A stretch of DNA of 64,000 bases from Pezicula radicicola. Lineage: Eukaryota > Ascomycota > Leotiomycetes > Helotiales > Dermateaceae. The translations under genes and the position numbers were made by a program. The DNA lies in the NCBI GenBank assembly GCA_003008705.1, contig PDUO01000023.1, forward strand, positions 845,312 to 909,311, read 5' to 3'. The notes beneath the pieces are model-generated. The model saw nothing but the letters and a program-made list of their open reading frames with translations. It was not told the DNA's origin and did no database searches. Below are positions 1 through 10,653 of this stretch, in pieces; position 1 is the stretch's first letter; each line of letters starts with the position of its first letter.

Positions 1-1175
1 GCCACAACGCACTTGTAACTATGACAGATGCTTAAGTATTTCTCTTCATGGTACGGTGCGTCTTATATTCTTGGTCTCAATAAGGTCCATGTTACTCCTA
101 GAGGCTTCTTTGCGCTTCTCGCAAAGATGGTCCAATGAGGTTTTATCGGGCTCATGTCAACTGAACTTGGTCTTCCTCGTAATTCCCCTCTCGCAAAAAT
201 GATCCAATGAGATTGTTATCGGCGTTCAGGGTCATTTCAAAAGCCAAACCCTATCTCCCTGGTGATTGCCCTCTCTCTAACTTTATGCCTAAATTGTATA
301 ACGGATATCAAAATGGTGTAAATGGGTGGAAACATGGGCCTGAAGAAACCGATATTGGTTATTACACGCGAAGTTGTCAATTCGGAAAAGAAATTTCCTG
401 AGAACCACTCCCGGTTCAAGTAAAAACTCGCACTTTGTGAGCCAAGGAGTTTATTAAACACTATTATGCATTACTCGTCGAATTAATGCTGGATTACTCA
501 AGTCACTCAAGTGAGTTGCTCAAGCGAATAAAGAAAGTAGACACCAACACTCACCAGATTTGTGCTTCGTTTGTTGCTTTGGATTTGGCCGCAATGGATT
601 TTGTTATCATAATAGTATTTGAAGCAATCCCACAATAACTTGATTAGCTGTTTTCCAAGCGGGATAATTTCTAGACTAGCCCTGGCGTATCTACGTATAT
701 AGACTAAAGAGCTCTAGGTTCCTAAGTTCAAAAGTCGATTATATCGCCGACTCTAATGGCCCAATCAAATATTTTACTCTTACATCTATCTTAAGCTCGA
801 GCTGAAGATCTGCATTCTTGGAAGGCTACAATCAAGGAAGTACGAGTCTTGGCTTTAGATAAAATTGTGTAACATAGTGTCACCTCAGCTCGTATTCCAC
901 CCTTCGAACTCAGGTCACATTCCAACCTTTGAACTCAACTCACTATACTTCAGCTGATTTTGCGGGGTATAAAGAAAGCTTTTTTTTTCCTGTCGTAATT
1001 GAGGTTCAGCCTTCCCCAGATCCCATAACAGTTCAAACTTTTCAAGAAGAGAGTCCGTACTCACTAAACCACATATATGTATATCTCCTCCTCTCCTCTC
1101 CCACGATGATCTAGATGAAATAACAGCCACACACAGTAATCCACTAATATTCTCACAACCAATCAACTCATCAAA
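1..1175. other. intergenic, no gene seen
   Basis: No coding region is supported here. The open frames are short and look random. At about 492-524 there is a cluster of short direct and inverted copies of a CTCAAGT/ACTTGAG-like motif that recurs near 7981-8054 and 60481-60550. The last 150 bases are probably the promoter and leader of the secreted-protein gene that begins at 1176. Confidence 0.5.
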
Positions 1176-1469
1176 ATGCACACATACTCCATTCTCACCA
1201 CCAGCATCCTCCTCCTCTCGCATCTCACAACATCAACACTAGGATACAAACCCTGCACCTGCATCGTTCCAAACTATGGAACTCTCTGTGGATCTCGAGT
1301 CACCTCAAACTACCTCTTAGGCGACTGTGTTCCAAATCGGATCTATAAATGTAACGGCAAAGACACGGTTCATGTAGGAAAACCGACTTCGTGTGATGGA
1401 ATTTGTGTGGAGAAAGATGTTATACATGGGATTGTGAGATATGAGTTTCATGATCAGTGTGGTAGATAG
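1176..1469 (+). CDS. small cysteine-rich secreted protein (effector-like)
   Basis: Single-exon 97-residue protein starting with ATG at 1176. Residues 1-23 form a classical signal peptide with a hydrophobic Ile/Leu-rich core and a likely cleavage site after Leu-Gly. The mature part is about 74 residues with eight cysteines at positions 27, 29, 38, 51, 59, 73, 77 and 95, an even number consistent with four disulfide bonds. No domain is recognised and there is no GPI or membrane signal at the C-terminus, so it should be fully secreted. Size, cysteine density and gene-poor surroundings match small secreted proteins or candidate effectors of filamentous fungi, but the role is inference. It could equally act in self-defence or the cell wall. 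Secretion is well supported; function is unknown. Confidence 0.8.
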   Translation: MHTYSILTTSILLLSHLTTSTLGYKPCTCIVPNYGTLCGSRVTSNYLLGDCVPNRIYKCNGKDTVHVGKPTSCDGICVEKDVIHGIVRYEFHDQCGR

Positions 1470-2682
1470 ATATCGCAGGGAGGATGTGAGTGGGTTAGAG
1501 GTTACCGGAGAGTTAAGGGGCGAGAGTTTTCGACACTGATGAATGGTCGAGACGTTAAATGGGACGTTAATATATGGCGATAACCCTGATTTCTTAATGA
1601 ATCAAATTATAACTTAAAAAAAATTGGTTTTTGAACTATGGCTATGAATTCCTGTAAATTGAGTAACTAGATAAGTACTTAGTTTAACTATAGCTCCACA
1701 ATTTCCTAAATAACTTCAAGGAAGCTACGAGAATGGAAATCAATGTAAAGAGCTTCATAACCACCGTCACCTCACAGCAATGGCCGCAGGTAAAATACCA
1801 TAAAAATAGACACAGTAAGTCACGCTTGTGTAGAAATCAGAACTCACTGCGAGATGGAGTTTACTTTCTGTGAAGTCCTAAACGCATCGAATAAATGAAT
1901 AACAACAGTCATGTTAATGACAACGAAAAAGTCGTACGCCGCAAAACCTTGGCTTATACTTTGGTACAGGGTATCGCCACTTAATGCCTGTCACACAAAA
2001 GTGCTCTTTAACGTGTTTGCGGTGATTTGTGTTGCGAGCAGTCTACCTCCACACTTGAAATTCCTTTCTGGTTGGTCTGATGTTTCAGTTCTGGCGTTGC
2101 GATTCCTCATCAGAATGATTTTGTCTGCGTTCAAGAAAATTGGATCGGCTCTTAAGGCCTATGGTTATGGTTATTGATAAAATCATCACCAACCCCGTTT
2201 GAAGTTTTCAAGAGAGACATTTAGAAATGACTAGTTGGAACAGTAGTCTTGGCTCGAATATGGCTTCATTGTTTGAGACTAGAAAGTTAATAGTCACAAA
2301 GAAATCAACTGACACATGAATTTAGAGTAGTCCTATCTTGCCTCTTGAGGCTTGAAAACCATCTACCTTCACGCTGAACTCTACCGCCCAAATAAAATTG
2401 CTTTCCTTTTTTCCGTGTCTTAATGCGAAAAGGTTGCCCCCAATAAAAATAAAAGAACGAAAGTGGTTCGATCACAATAGCACGAAAGCTCAAAGAACCT
2501 TGCGCTATTGATACTCCTCAACAATCGGTTTTTCGAAATCAGATTGAAAAGCACCGGCACGAAGACATTACAGACGCCTATAGCAGTCCCAGTACGCTTG
2601 CACACGGATACCCGCACTGAATAACGCTTCTAGTATTTATTGTCAAGTTCTTCCATAATGCCACGGACACCCCCTCCGCACC
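1470..2682. other. intergenic, no gene seen
   Basis: This stretch holds the 3' side of the secreted-protein gene and the 3' side of the leftward gene ending at 2683. The longest open frame (about 88 codons near 1911-2177) has no recognisable features and no splice context. Confidence 0.5.
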
Positions 2683-3386
2683 CTACTCCCGTTTCTCCTC
2701 TGCAGCAGCTCTCTCTGCATCGATCTCCCTTCTCTTGACTTCCTTGATGTTCTTTAAGAACTTGTGGTAAGGAAGAATTCGCCGAGGTGGGCTTTGGGGT
2801 GTTCGGTCCCACCACTTCAGGTTGCGAGGTACGTCGAGGTCGTCGGTACTGGTAGCTGCGTCGACGTATACAGCGCGGCGAGCTCGGTTTGAGTTACTCA
2901 AATCAACTTGGTGACTCGGATATGGTACGCCGGCCACTCTAACTTCAACAAGTGTGGACGGGGAAGAATGAGGAGAGGGATTGCTGTTGTCGCTCAACCC
3001 AACTTGCTGAATGGCGGCAGCAAGACCAGCGACGGGCGCAACCATGGAGGGCTGTGGAGGCACGGTAGGGCCAGGAGCATAACTGACGGGTATGATAGCT
3101 CCATTTGGTTGTGGTAGAGAATTGGATGGGGCGTGGTGTAGAATCATTGCTCTGATACGACCGTAGTTGCTCTGGTCGCCGTTTGTCCAAAGTCCCTCGA
3201 TTCCTAATCAACGTTAGTGAATTCGATTTATGGATGGGAGCCAGAAGACTTACGTGTTATAACTCGGCGAGCTAGTTCCCTCTTATGCATGTGTTGGATA
3301 AGTGGGAGGTTTTCGCGGACCCATGGATTTCGCATCTGGCGGTGGGAGGCAATATTGTCTTGGATCGCAGAAGTTCGGCTAGACAT
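2683..3386 (-). CDS. unknown conserved-looking two-exon protein
   Basis: Two exons on the minus strand: 3386-3254 and 3203-2683, separated by a 50-nt intron (3204-3253) with a GTAAGT donor and a CTAAC branch motif close to the TAG acceptor. The split codon is in phase 1. The product is 217 residues. The first 65 residues are compact, with Trp, Arg and several aliphatic residues, and span the splice junction, so they may be a small helical domain. The rest is Pro/Ser/Asn-rich and probably disordered, with a charged Lys/Glu/Arg helix at the extreme C-terminus. I do not recognise the family. The start was chosen as the ATG at 3386 because the upstream in-frame sequence lacks similar composition. 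Confidence 0.6.
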
Positions 3387-5766
3387 CTTGATGTTTGTGC
3401 GAAGGCGATTTGTAGGAAGATTCTGGTAGCAAACGCAAAGATCTTTGGTAGTTGTGGTGACAAAAGGGACTTCGTAATAACAATTTGGTTGTTGTGGGCT
3501 AAAATGAAATTTGATCACTTTTACAGCAGTCTTTTGGTTTTGTGAAGGAAGGAATAATATTACTCCATGTGATGTTTGTAAATACTATGTTCTGACAAAA
3601 ATGCTCAGGATATAAAGAAGTGAAACATTTGAGTTTTACCAGACCATCTAGCACTGTAGTATTCGTAGCTTAGATCTCTCTCCCATCTTTACATGGGAGC
3701 AGGTACCTTGGTTCAACACCATGTAGTAATATTTTGAAGCATATCCCGTTTTAACTACGTTGCTGAGGTTGGAAATATCAATTTCAAATCAGCCCGTCGC
3801 CAAAAATTGAAAAGGGGCATCTCGCTTAGCTTGTTTACCACAACATTGAGCTAGCAAACCCCAAAAAAGACCACAGAAGCAAAAAAAAGAACTTCAGCAT
3901 GGAAGTAGACCATACAAAAAAGAAAGAAAAATTGCAAAACAATACTAAAGAGGGGGATTTCTCCACCTCACCGTGAAACACCTCGAGAGAGGAAATGGCA
4001 GGTCATTACGTGTACCCAAAATCGACGTTAGTCAATTTTTCGGACGCCTCTGTTGTGGGATCATCGCCAAAGTGCTGCCTGCACCCCTAGCCCACGGACG
4101 CATTCATGTTGGAAACCAAAACTTAATATTCCAATATTTAACTACCCTTCAGGGTGCGGCCTCGGATAAGGGTCAACCAACACTCCGAGGAAAATATCAT
4201 GAACACTTCGGTACAAAATCTAATCCACTTACTTGACTCATACTAAAAGATATTGCTTAGTATTTCATAATATAGGGCATTGCGTCTACCTTTTCATTCT
4301 TTGTTGCACAGTCAATGAACAATCCCAGAACCGTCCATGCTGCTGCATGAGTTGTCTATCTACTCGAGTCCCTTCACTTTCATACCCATAAACAAGAAGC
4401 ACATTTTTGTAGGTTGCGAAAACCAAGGTTGACCTTTAGACACGCATAAATTGCCAGTGGCTCAATCTAGAGCTGGACTCAATACACATATCTTAGTAAT
4501 GCAGGCAATGCTCTCTCCAAGGCAACCATTGACACTGGGGTCTTTCATTATGAGTTGAGTGAGGAGAGCAATCGAGTCTTCTCAACCACATAGCCATGTT
4601 CGGAGATGGCTGTAAAATCGAAACAATTTTGGATGCGATTCATTAGCTTGAGGCCTTTTGGCATAATTTTTGCATGCTCCTTGTATGTCGCATATCTTCT
4701 TTTGAGGCGCTCAACATAGACTTGAGGATAACTAGAACATTCTAAGCTCTACGAAACTAGAAGGCTAAGCTGTTAATAGCTATTTTGAATTTTTCGTTAG
4801 AAGGGAACTAATACGTTAATGAATCTTTTGGCCTCTGAAGAATGTGGTTGAGAATTTATGTTTGGTGTAGTAACTAGCCTGCTATGCCTAGACGTCACTA
4901 GTGATATATTAGCACAGGTTCATGTTGCTCCACGTAGGGGCAAGGCGGGGCCCCGCATGAAACTCCAAGACAATACTTGAAGAAGTTGCCCTCGTCCATG
5001 ACTTGGTAAGTGGGAAAAGCATACTGGGCGTTGCACCTGCGTACCTAAACATAAGGATTCCTGACATAAGTCACAAGACAGGCGCAGTTATCTTAGCGCA
5101 CGTTATAACACGGTAGGTAGGCTCCCAAATCAAAAGTAATCTATTTGAACTCACGTGGTCTGAATCCCGAATCCTATACTTCTTAAAAACCTTGGCAATC
5201 AACTGTCCTATCTACTACTTCCGGAATGCGGAGTGTTTCGAATTCTTAATCCTCTCATTCGGTGGGCTCATATTAATCCGAAATAGGGTAACGGAGGTAT
5301 CGGAACAGACTTTCTTGTCTTGGCTGTTAAAGGATTCGAGAATTCGTAGAATGCGGGAAACCTTAAATACTTGCTCGGTACCCCTTTTTTGCTTGGGTCC
5401 TCGGCTATGGTCTTTGGTACGCTACAGGCGAGTGGTTACCACAGTGACAATGACCAGCCTTTGGATTTTCAGCTTGTATATTCTCTACAAGAAACAAAAT
5501 GTCAAGAGTTTTGCTTGTTTCAAAACAATGTGAATTACAGTTTGCCAATTCTCGTGATAAAAACTCCTACAGATGTTGAACAGATCGTCACTGGTAGACC
5601 GATACAATTGTAGATACTTTCGAAATATAAAAGGTTTCTACTTTCTCCCTCTATTCATTGCTAAGCAGTATCACATTGCACTTTGATCATTCACACTACA
5701 GCATTCTCTCCATCTCAACATCAGTTCAACAGCTTAGCTCTAGCACAATTCGTTCTTGATTATCGA
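3387..5766. other. intergenic, no gene seen
   Basis: About 2.4 kb without a supported gene. Frames near 3973-4236 and 5192-5613 are open but show no domain, codon bias or splice structure. The end of the stretch, from about 5640, is a pyrimidine-rich leader for the secreted-protein locus that follows. Confidence 0.45.
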
Positions 5767-5819
5767 GTATGTTCCTCTCTGTCAAACACCTGCTTTGTAG
5801 AAAAACTGACAGTTTATAG
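5767..5819 (+). other. probable 5' UTR intron
   Basis: A 53-nt intron is readable here: GTATGT donor at 5767, CTGAC branch motif near 5806 and TATAG acceptor ending at 5819. It lies upstream of any usable start codon of the secreted-protein locus, so it would be removed from the untranslated leader. Confidence 0.55.
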
Positions 5820-5901
5820 CTCATTCGTCTACTTCAAGCCTCTTCTATCTTCTTAAACAACCTTTCATCAACACACTTCTTCCCAAAGCCTCTCAATCAA
5901 C

Positions 5902-6382
5902 AGTACGTATGCAACAAAAAGACAACTCTAAAGAACCAAAATTAACAGATTACAGTGTACGGCTCCAAGATCATCATCTCAACCATTGCGCTATTTGTCA
6001 TATCCACAATGGCAGGCTGGGATGAATCAGGAAACGACTGCAGTGCAGAAGCAGCTAATGCATGCACACACGCGGAGGTGATCCGACAATAAACAACGGC
6101 GATTTCTCCGATGGCAACGCTTGTCAAGGAAAAACAATGACCTATACATCCGACGTAGCAAAAGGCATTTCCGATGCCGGAGAAACAGGATTCTGCAAAA
6201 TCACTGTGAAGTTGGATGATAGTTGCAAGGTTAATGGGTTGTCTTCTGCTCAAGAGATCGGTCTTGATCGTCAGGTTAAGAAGACTAACAGTGCCTATCT
6301 TGAGGAGACTATTGGGGATGTTACTTTTTCAAGAGCTTGTCCTCCGGGGACTTTTATTCAGAGCGAAATTCGTGTTATTTAG
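5902..6382 (+). pseudogene. small secreted protein gene with splice-made start codon and a frameshift
   Basis: A second leader intron (5903-5955, GTACGT donor, ATTACAG acceptor) would join an A at 5902 to TG at 5956-5957, creating the only ATG in the right frame. The next residues form a signal peptide with an Ile/Ala/Leu/Phe core, followed by a Gly/Asp/Asn-rich mature part with Cys. The frame runs to a stop at about 6090. The rest of an evidently continuous protein (Thr, Asp, Gly and four more Cys) lies in another frame from 6062 to the stop at 6382. A two-base excess in the ACACAC run around 6065-6071, or one missing base just after it, would explain the break. No intron repairs it. It is either a recent pseudogene, a repeat-length polymorphism or an assembly error. 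The family is not recognised. Confidence 0.55.
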
Positions 6383-7051
6383 GAAGTGGTTTTGTTGTAT
6401 TAGCGTTGGAATGTTTCTTCTCTTCGAAAGTGGTACTGGAAATACCTTATCTTCTCTCAGTTCTTCGGACTGTACTGTACAGTGGTACGGTTTTATTTTT
6501 AGTTAGTCAAATTATTTCAATGAATGAAAGACCTATAAAGAAAATACTTGATAAATATCTGTACACCCTAATCATGTCCCAAGTGCTAAAATCGACCTTA
6601 AATTTTATGGACCAATACACAATCACAGAGTACCTATAAATGCTGTTAGTAAGGACATGGGTATTCGAGCTTAAGTTACTCAGAATATTTCAACTACTCA
6701 AAAGCCACGAGAAACATCGCAGACAAGATTCAGGTCTAAATCTGAGTCAGCCAAAACCTGATAGTAAAACGGTCCGGAACGGATTTACGGCTCCATGCAA
6801 GATTCCATTATTCTTTGATCCCGCCGAGTGCGCAAAATGCTAACTACCTCCAACTCCCCAACGCTTCCCAAACCCCAGTATCGCCCAAGTCCATGACCAA
6901 TACTGCCTCCCTAACAATTGAAGGCTATTCAAATACTTTAGGAGCCGCGCTACAGGTCTTGTGCAGGCGAAGGCATGCCCATATATCCAAAGGACGGGAT
7001 CAAAACCTTGCCTGAGACCCAGCTGAACCGGACACCATCCATAATGAATAA
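6383..7051. other. intergenic, no gene seen
   Basis: This is the region between the rightward secreted-protein locus and the leftward SAP-like gene, so it holds two 3' ends. Open frames at 6640-7015 are unremarkable. Confidence 0.5.
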
Positions 7052-7666
7052 CTACTTCTCTAGTTCCAGATGATCCACCGCATTTCCATCCCCAAAAAAG
7101 CCCAGATGAGGGTTACTTTCCAAGTAATGCTCATAGGCGAGCCGTGCTGCTTCTGCCTGGGCTACTGCTGCTTCTGGTAGAGGTCGTGGTGGTAGTTTTG
7201 TCTCTGGTCGTGGAATTCCTGGAGTTCCTGGAAAGATGGGAGATTGAGGGCGTGGGCGAGGAGTGCGTTGAAGTCGGTTGGCGCGGCGAGGATGGCGGCG
7301 GCCAGGAACTGGGACCACGACGCGGTTTGGTGGAGGAGGCGGTGGGAATCTGGCCACCGCGAAGGGAGTCAACCGATCTTTCATTTGGTTGAATTTGACT
7401 AGGTTATGGCTTCCAGCATATCTCTCCGTGCCTTATTGAAATCAGTTAAAGCCCTTTTAGAATTGCATAGTTAGCAGTCACTTACAAGCCAGGATTCGCA
7501 GCTGCACTGTCTTCTTCTTCCCAATCGTTGTGAGATTGTGCTGGCGGCAAACTACTCTTAGCTCTTGTAGTGTTACGTTGAGCACCAGAGGTTCCATCTC
7601 CGCAACCCAGGGAATAGCGCGTTGGCGCGCAGAGAGGGAAAGTCTTTCTGGCGCAGAGGAGGGCAT
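7052..7666 (-). CDS. SAP-like domain protein, copy A
   Basis: Two exons on the minus strand, 7666-7486 and 7398-7052, with an 87-nt intron (GTAAGT donor, CTAG acceptor, phase 1). The product is 175 residues. Residues about 14-60 contain an IPW motif, a conserved Glu-x-Glu-Pro, then a helix-turn-helix with CR-x-H, Gly-Lys-Lys and Leu-Arg-Ile. This matches the general pattern of SAP motifs, which bind DNA or RNA in nuclear proteins. The middle is a long Pro/Arg-rich low-complexity linker and the C-terminus is an Ala/Glu-rich helix followed by an acidic tail. A homologous gene with the same intron position and phase lies 1.5 kb away in the opposite orientation (9211-9902). A nuclear or chromatin role is inferred from the SAP-like domain only. 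Confidence 0.65.
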
Positions 7667-9210
7667 TTTGGCTGATGTTTCGAGAGGTGAGCTTTTTGAA
7701 TGTAATTATTTGAAGTGGCAATGAGCTATTCAGTGACAGCAAGCCTTTTGGTAATAACAAAAAGGAGGGGGGTTGAAACGCGCTCAAAAGTTGAAAGTTA
7801 AGAATCAAAAATTTATATATTGGTTAAATCGATCGCGCTTAAGGCTTCACTCACCGCATCGCTAAAACCAGCAATCAAGCAGCAATTTTGGGAAAAGTGA
7901 GTGAGCCTCGCTCAGGTTAATCTCTGTAACAGAATTGTTAACAATAGCTAAAGATCAGAAAGAGCACGAGTTTCTCATTTGAGTCACCTAATTCAAGTGA
8001 GTTACTCAAGTCGAGTGAAATATTGAAATTAAGTGAGTAACTAAAATCGAGTGGATTTCCAACTTCAACCCATGAATATAAATATATAAGGAGCATATTA
8101 ACAAAATAACACCAAGTGTTGAAATGTGAGTAAGTGAGGTCTGAGCTAAGCGAGCTTAGCGCAAGGCTCGAGGCGCGAAGGTCCTTTATAATCCCAATTA
8201 GAAGTTTTGTCTCCAATGAATGCGTCCATGGTGGAGTGGTCAGATGCTTTGCCACAAAGAAATCATGATCGACAGACGTCTGAAAACAGCAGCTGCGTCT
8301 TATACCAAGGTTCTCTAAGAATGGTATCTGGGGTAGCGCAAGTTTGGATCCACACTGATTAGCATCCCCTTACGGGCCTCAGTGGAGTACGGAGTCTGGT
8401 TTACGCACCTACTCCCTCTTTAGGATTGTTTTGCTATTTTAAACTAAGAACTATTCTTTTCTTTTTGTCTTTTTTGGGACCTTGGAGGTGATTTCCAGAG
8501 AGTGTTTTTTTTAGCGCTAAGCTAAGCGAGTTGAACCTCTTGCCTGTGTTCCCAGAATCTAAAGAATCTGTTTCTACGAATTTAGCAATTTCTAGAATTT
8601 GAGTTTTCTTCTAAGAGTAGAGCAATTTATTTTTCTTAGGTCATTTCTCTTTTTATTGTCACAGTAGCTAAGGTCATATTTCAAGGAGAATATAACAGCA
8701 AATCAACATAGACTAAGCTATACTTCTCTAAGCACCTGCTTCATCCAAAACAGTCTTATCAACGTATTTCTCTTCCTTTACAAAAAGGCACTTTTCAGAT
8801 CAATTTGAACTAACTCGAACGTACCTACCTTTTCTAGAATCCCCTCTGTAAAAATCATGTGCTGTAACCAAAAAAAAAGAATTGTTAAGAAAACTTGCAA
8901 TAGAATCCTTTCAAAGCGCGTTGCACATCTAGTTCAAAGGCAAAAATCACATTCACCACTCCGTTATCATCCACATTAAATTCACTAACAGGCCACCACC
9001 ATAGAAACATCTCCAACTTTCCACTCCATCTCTTCTCCCCTCTTCCACTTCAAAAACAAAGCAAAAAACACACTTTAAATTTCACCACAATCTACCTCCT
9101 TATTCAAAACCCACATCTAGACCTCGTTCTCCAACCTCTAACCACCAATCCACCCACCACCACACCCATCAAACTCACACCCTTCCTCCCTCTCAACCAA
9201 AAACTCAAAA
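7667..9210. other. divergent intergenic between two SAP-like genes
   Basis: This 1.5-kb spacer separates the two homologous, divergently transcribed SAP-like genes and must contain both promoters. It contains, at 7981-8054, a group of short ACTCAAG/GAGTAACT motifs in direct and inverted order. The bases before 9211 are a long C/A-rich, G-poor leader typical of fungal 5' UTRs. No coding region is seen. Confidence 0.5.
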
Positions 9211-9902
9211 ATGCCACCAATAGCCCCCATCCTCGGCTCCCTACTCAACCCCCATCAACGACGCATCCCCTGGTGTATCGAACTCGAACCACATCTACGA
9301 ACCGCCTCATTAGAAACACTAGTGAATATCTGTCGAGAACATGGATTAGGACAAGGTGGTGGTAAGAAGTTAATTGCTTTAAGGATTATAGGTCGTACGT
9401 CTTCTTTTCTTTCTCCCAGTTTCTTTTGATCTTCGCTTTTTGATGTGGTGGGATGGGAGTGAAGTTTTGTGAAAGTAATATAGTAACTTGGAGCAAAAAA
9501 AAGACTGACAAGACACCTTTTCAAACAGGAATAGAAACCTACTACCGCAACCTCGATATCCCATCTTACACCCATCTAAAACGCAAATTCATCCCTCCCA
9601 CTCCATCTCCCCACCCCAATCAATCCCATCAACACCATCAACCCCATAAAGCCCCACAACTCCCTCAAACCCAACTCCCCCCATCCCTCCTAACCACCTC
9701 GCTCCCCTCCTCTATTCCATCCATCCCCATCCCCCAAGAAACCCTCAAACCCCTCCCCCCAGCAGCCCTCCACCAACAACACCTCGCAAACGAAAGATAC
9801 GCACAAACACAACCGGAAAGAACAGCTGAGGAGGTAGTACATGAGATTGTGGATGAGGTTGTTAGGGAGGCGTTACTCGCTGGGTGGGGAGTCGGTTGGT
9901 AA
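9211..9902 (+). CDS. SAP-like domain protein, copy B
   Basis: Exon 1 is 9211-9394 and exon 2 is 9529-9902. The intron has a GTACGT donor (a GTCGTA donor three bases earlier is possible) and an ACAG acceptor, phase 1. The product is about 185 residues. Residues 15-61 align with copy A at 7052-7666: shared IPW, Glu-x-Glu-Pro, CR-x-H-x-L, Gly-Lys-Lys and Leu-Arg-Ile. About 18 of 47 residues are identical and the intron sits at the same point, so the genes are clearly homologous though old. The linker is Pro/His/Gln-rich; the C-terminus is a predicted amphipathic Glu/Val/Ala helix ending in Gly/Trp. The domain resembles a SAP motif. Function is not known. Confidence 0.65.
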
Positions 9903-10653
9903 AATATCGTAATCGGGTATACACCGATACCAGAGTCGTTTTGAGGAGTGATTGGATTAGATTGAAAAGGAGAGGATGAGATATTTGCGGGCGTTTTTTT
10001 TGGAGGTGCGAGGGCTTGGAACTTTGGAATTTTGGGATTTTGGAATTTTGGACTTTGGAATTCGAAACTTGGCACTCCAAGGCGGGAGAGAGAGCGCAGG
10101 TAACATGGAACATGCATCTGGTGTAGAATGTTTGAGTCAACGAAAGTCATAAGATTGGCAATTTGAGCATGGATTCATCCACTTTGGAGTAACTGTACCT
10201 CGTAAAGTGAGCGGTTCCAAAAAATTTCATTTGCTGAGACCAACATCTTGTGAGGAAGCGGAATGAGCTTGATAAACATGCTGAATACTTGAAGGAAGTG
10301 ACTTCACGACTGCTCGCTCCGAAAGTTCGCACTTCCAATAATCAAAATGCAGAGGAAATACACACATATCACGACACATGACCAAAGACAGGATTGCCCA
10401 ATACACTTAACAAAAAGCGATGGATTATCAAATTATGAATTGATTGTTTTGACTGAGCTATTTTCTCAGCTACCGTCGTATCGCATTACTAAAACGTAAG
10501 ACGTCCAGAGACCCCCCCAACTCATTAGTTCCAATGCCGCGCCTTCATTACCAAGTATGCACATGAAACAAACATACTTCTTTTTTTACACAAACTCCCC
10601 CATTATGCTATTTTCATCCACCAATCCCACCTTGTGTCCAGAACTCTATCTTT
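9903..10653. repeat. intergenic with a short AT-rich tandem repeat
   Basis: This is a convergent intergenic region. At about 10015-10070 an imperfect tandem array of a roughly 9-10 base unit (variants of TTTTGGAAT and TTTGGGAT) is visible just downstream of the SAP-like gene. The rest shows no gene. Confidence 0.5.

Noticed and set aside
1911..2177. 88-codon hydrophobic frame
   Set aside because: No signal-peptide layout, no codon bias and no conserved pattern. Consistent with chance.
6078..6128. Potential intron that might repair the frameshift in the secreted-protein gene
   Set aside because: The only GT...AG pair in range leads straight into a stop and has no branch motif.
9665..10150. 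161-codon minus-strand frame opposite the second SAP-like gene
   Set aside because: Antisense to the Pro/Gln-rich linker and a tandem repeat. No domain and no splice context.
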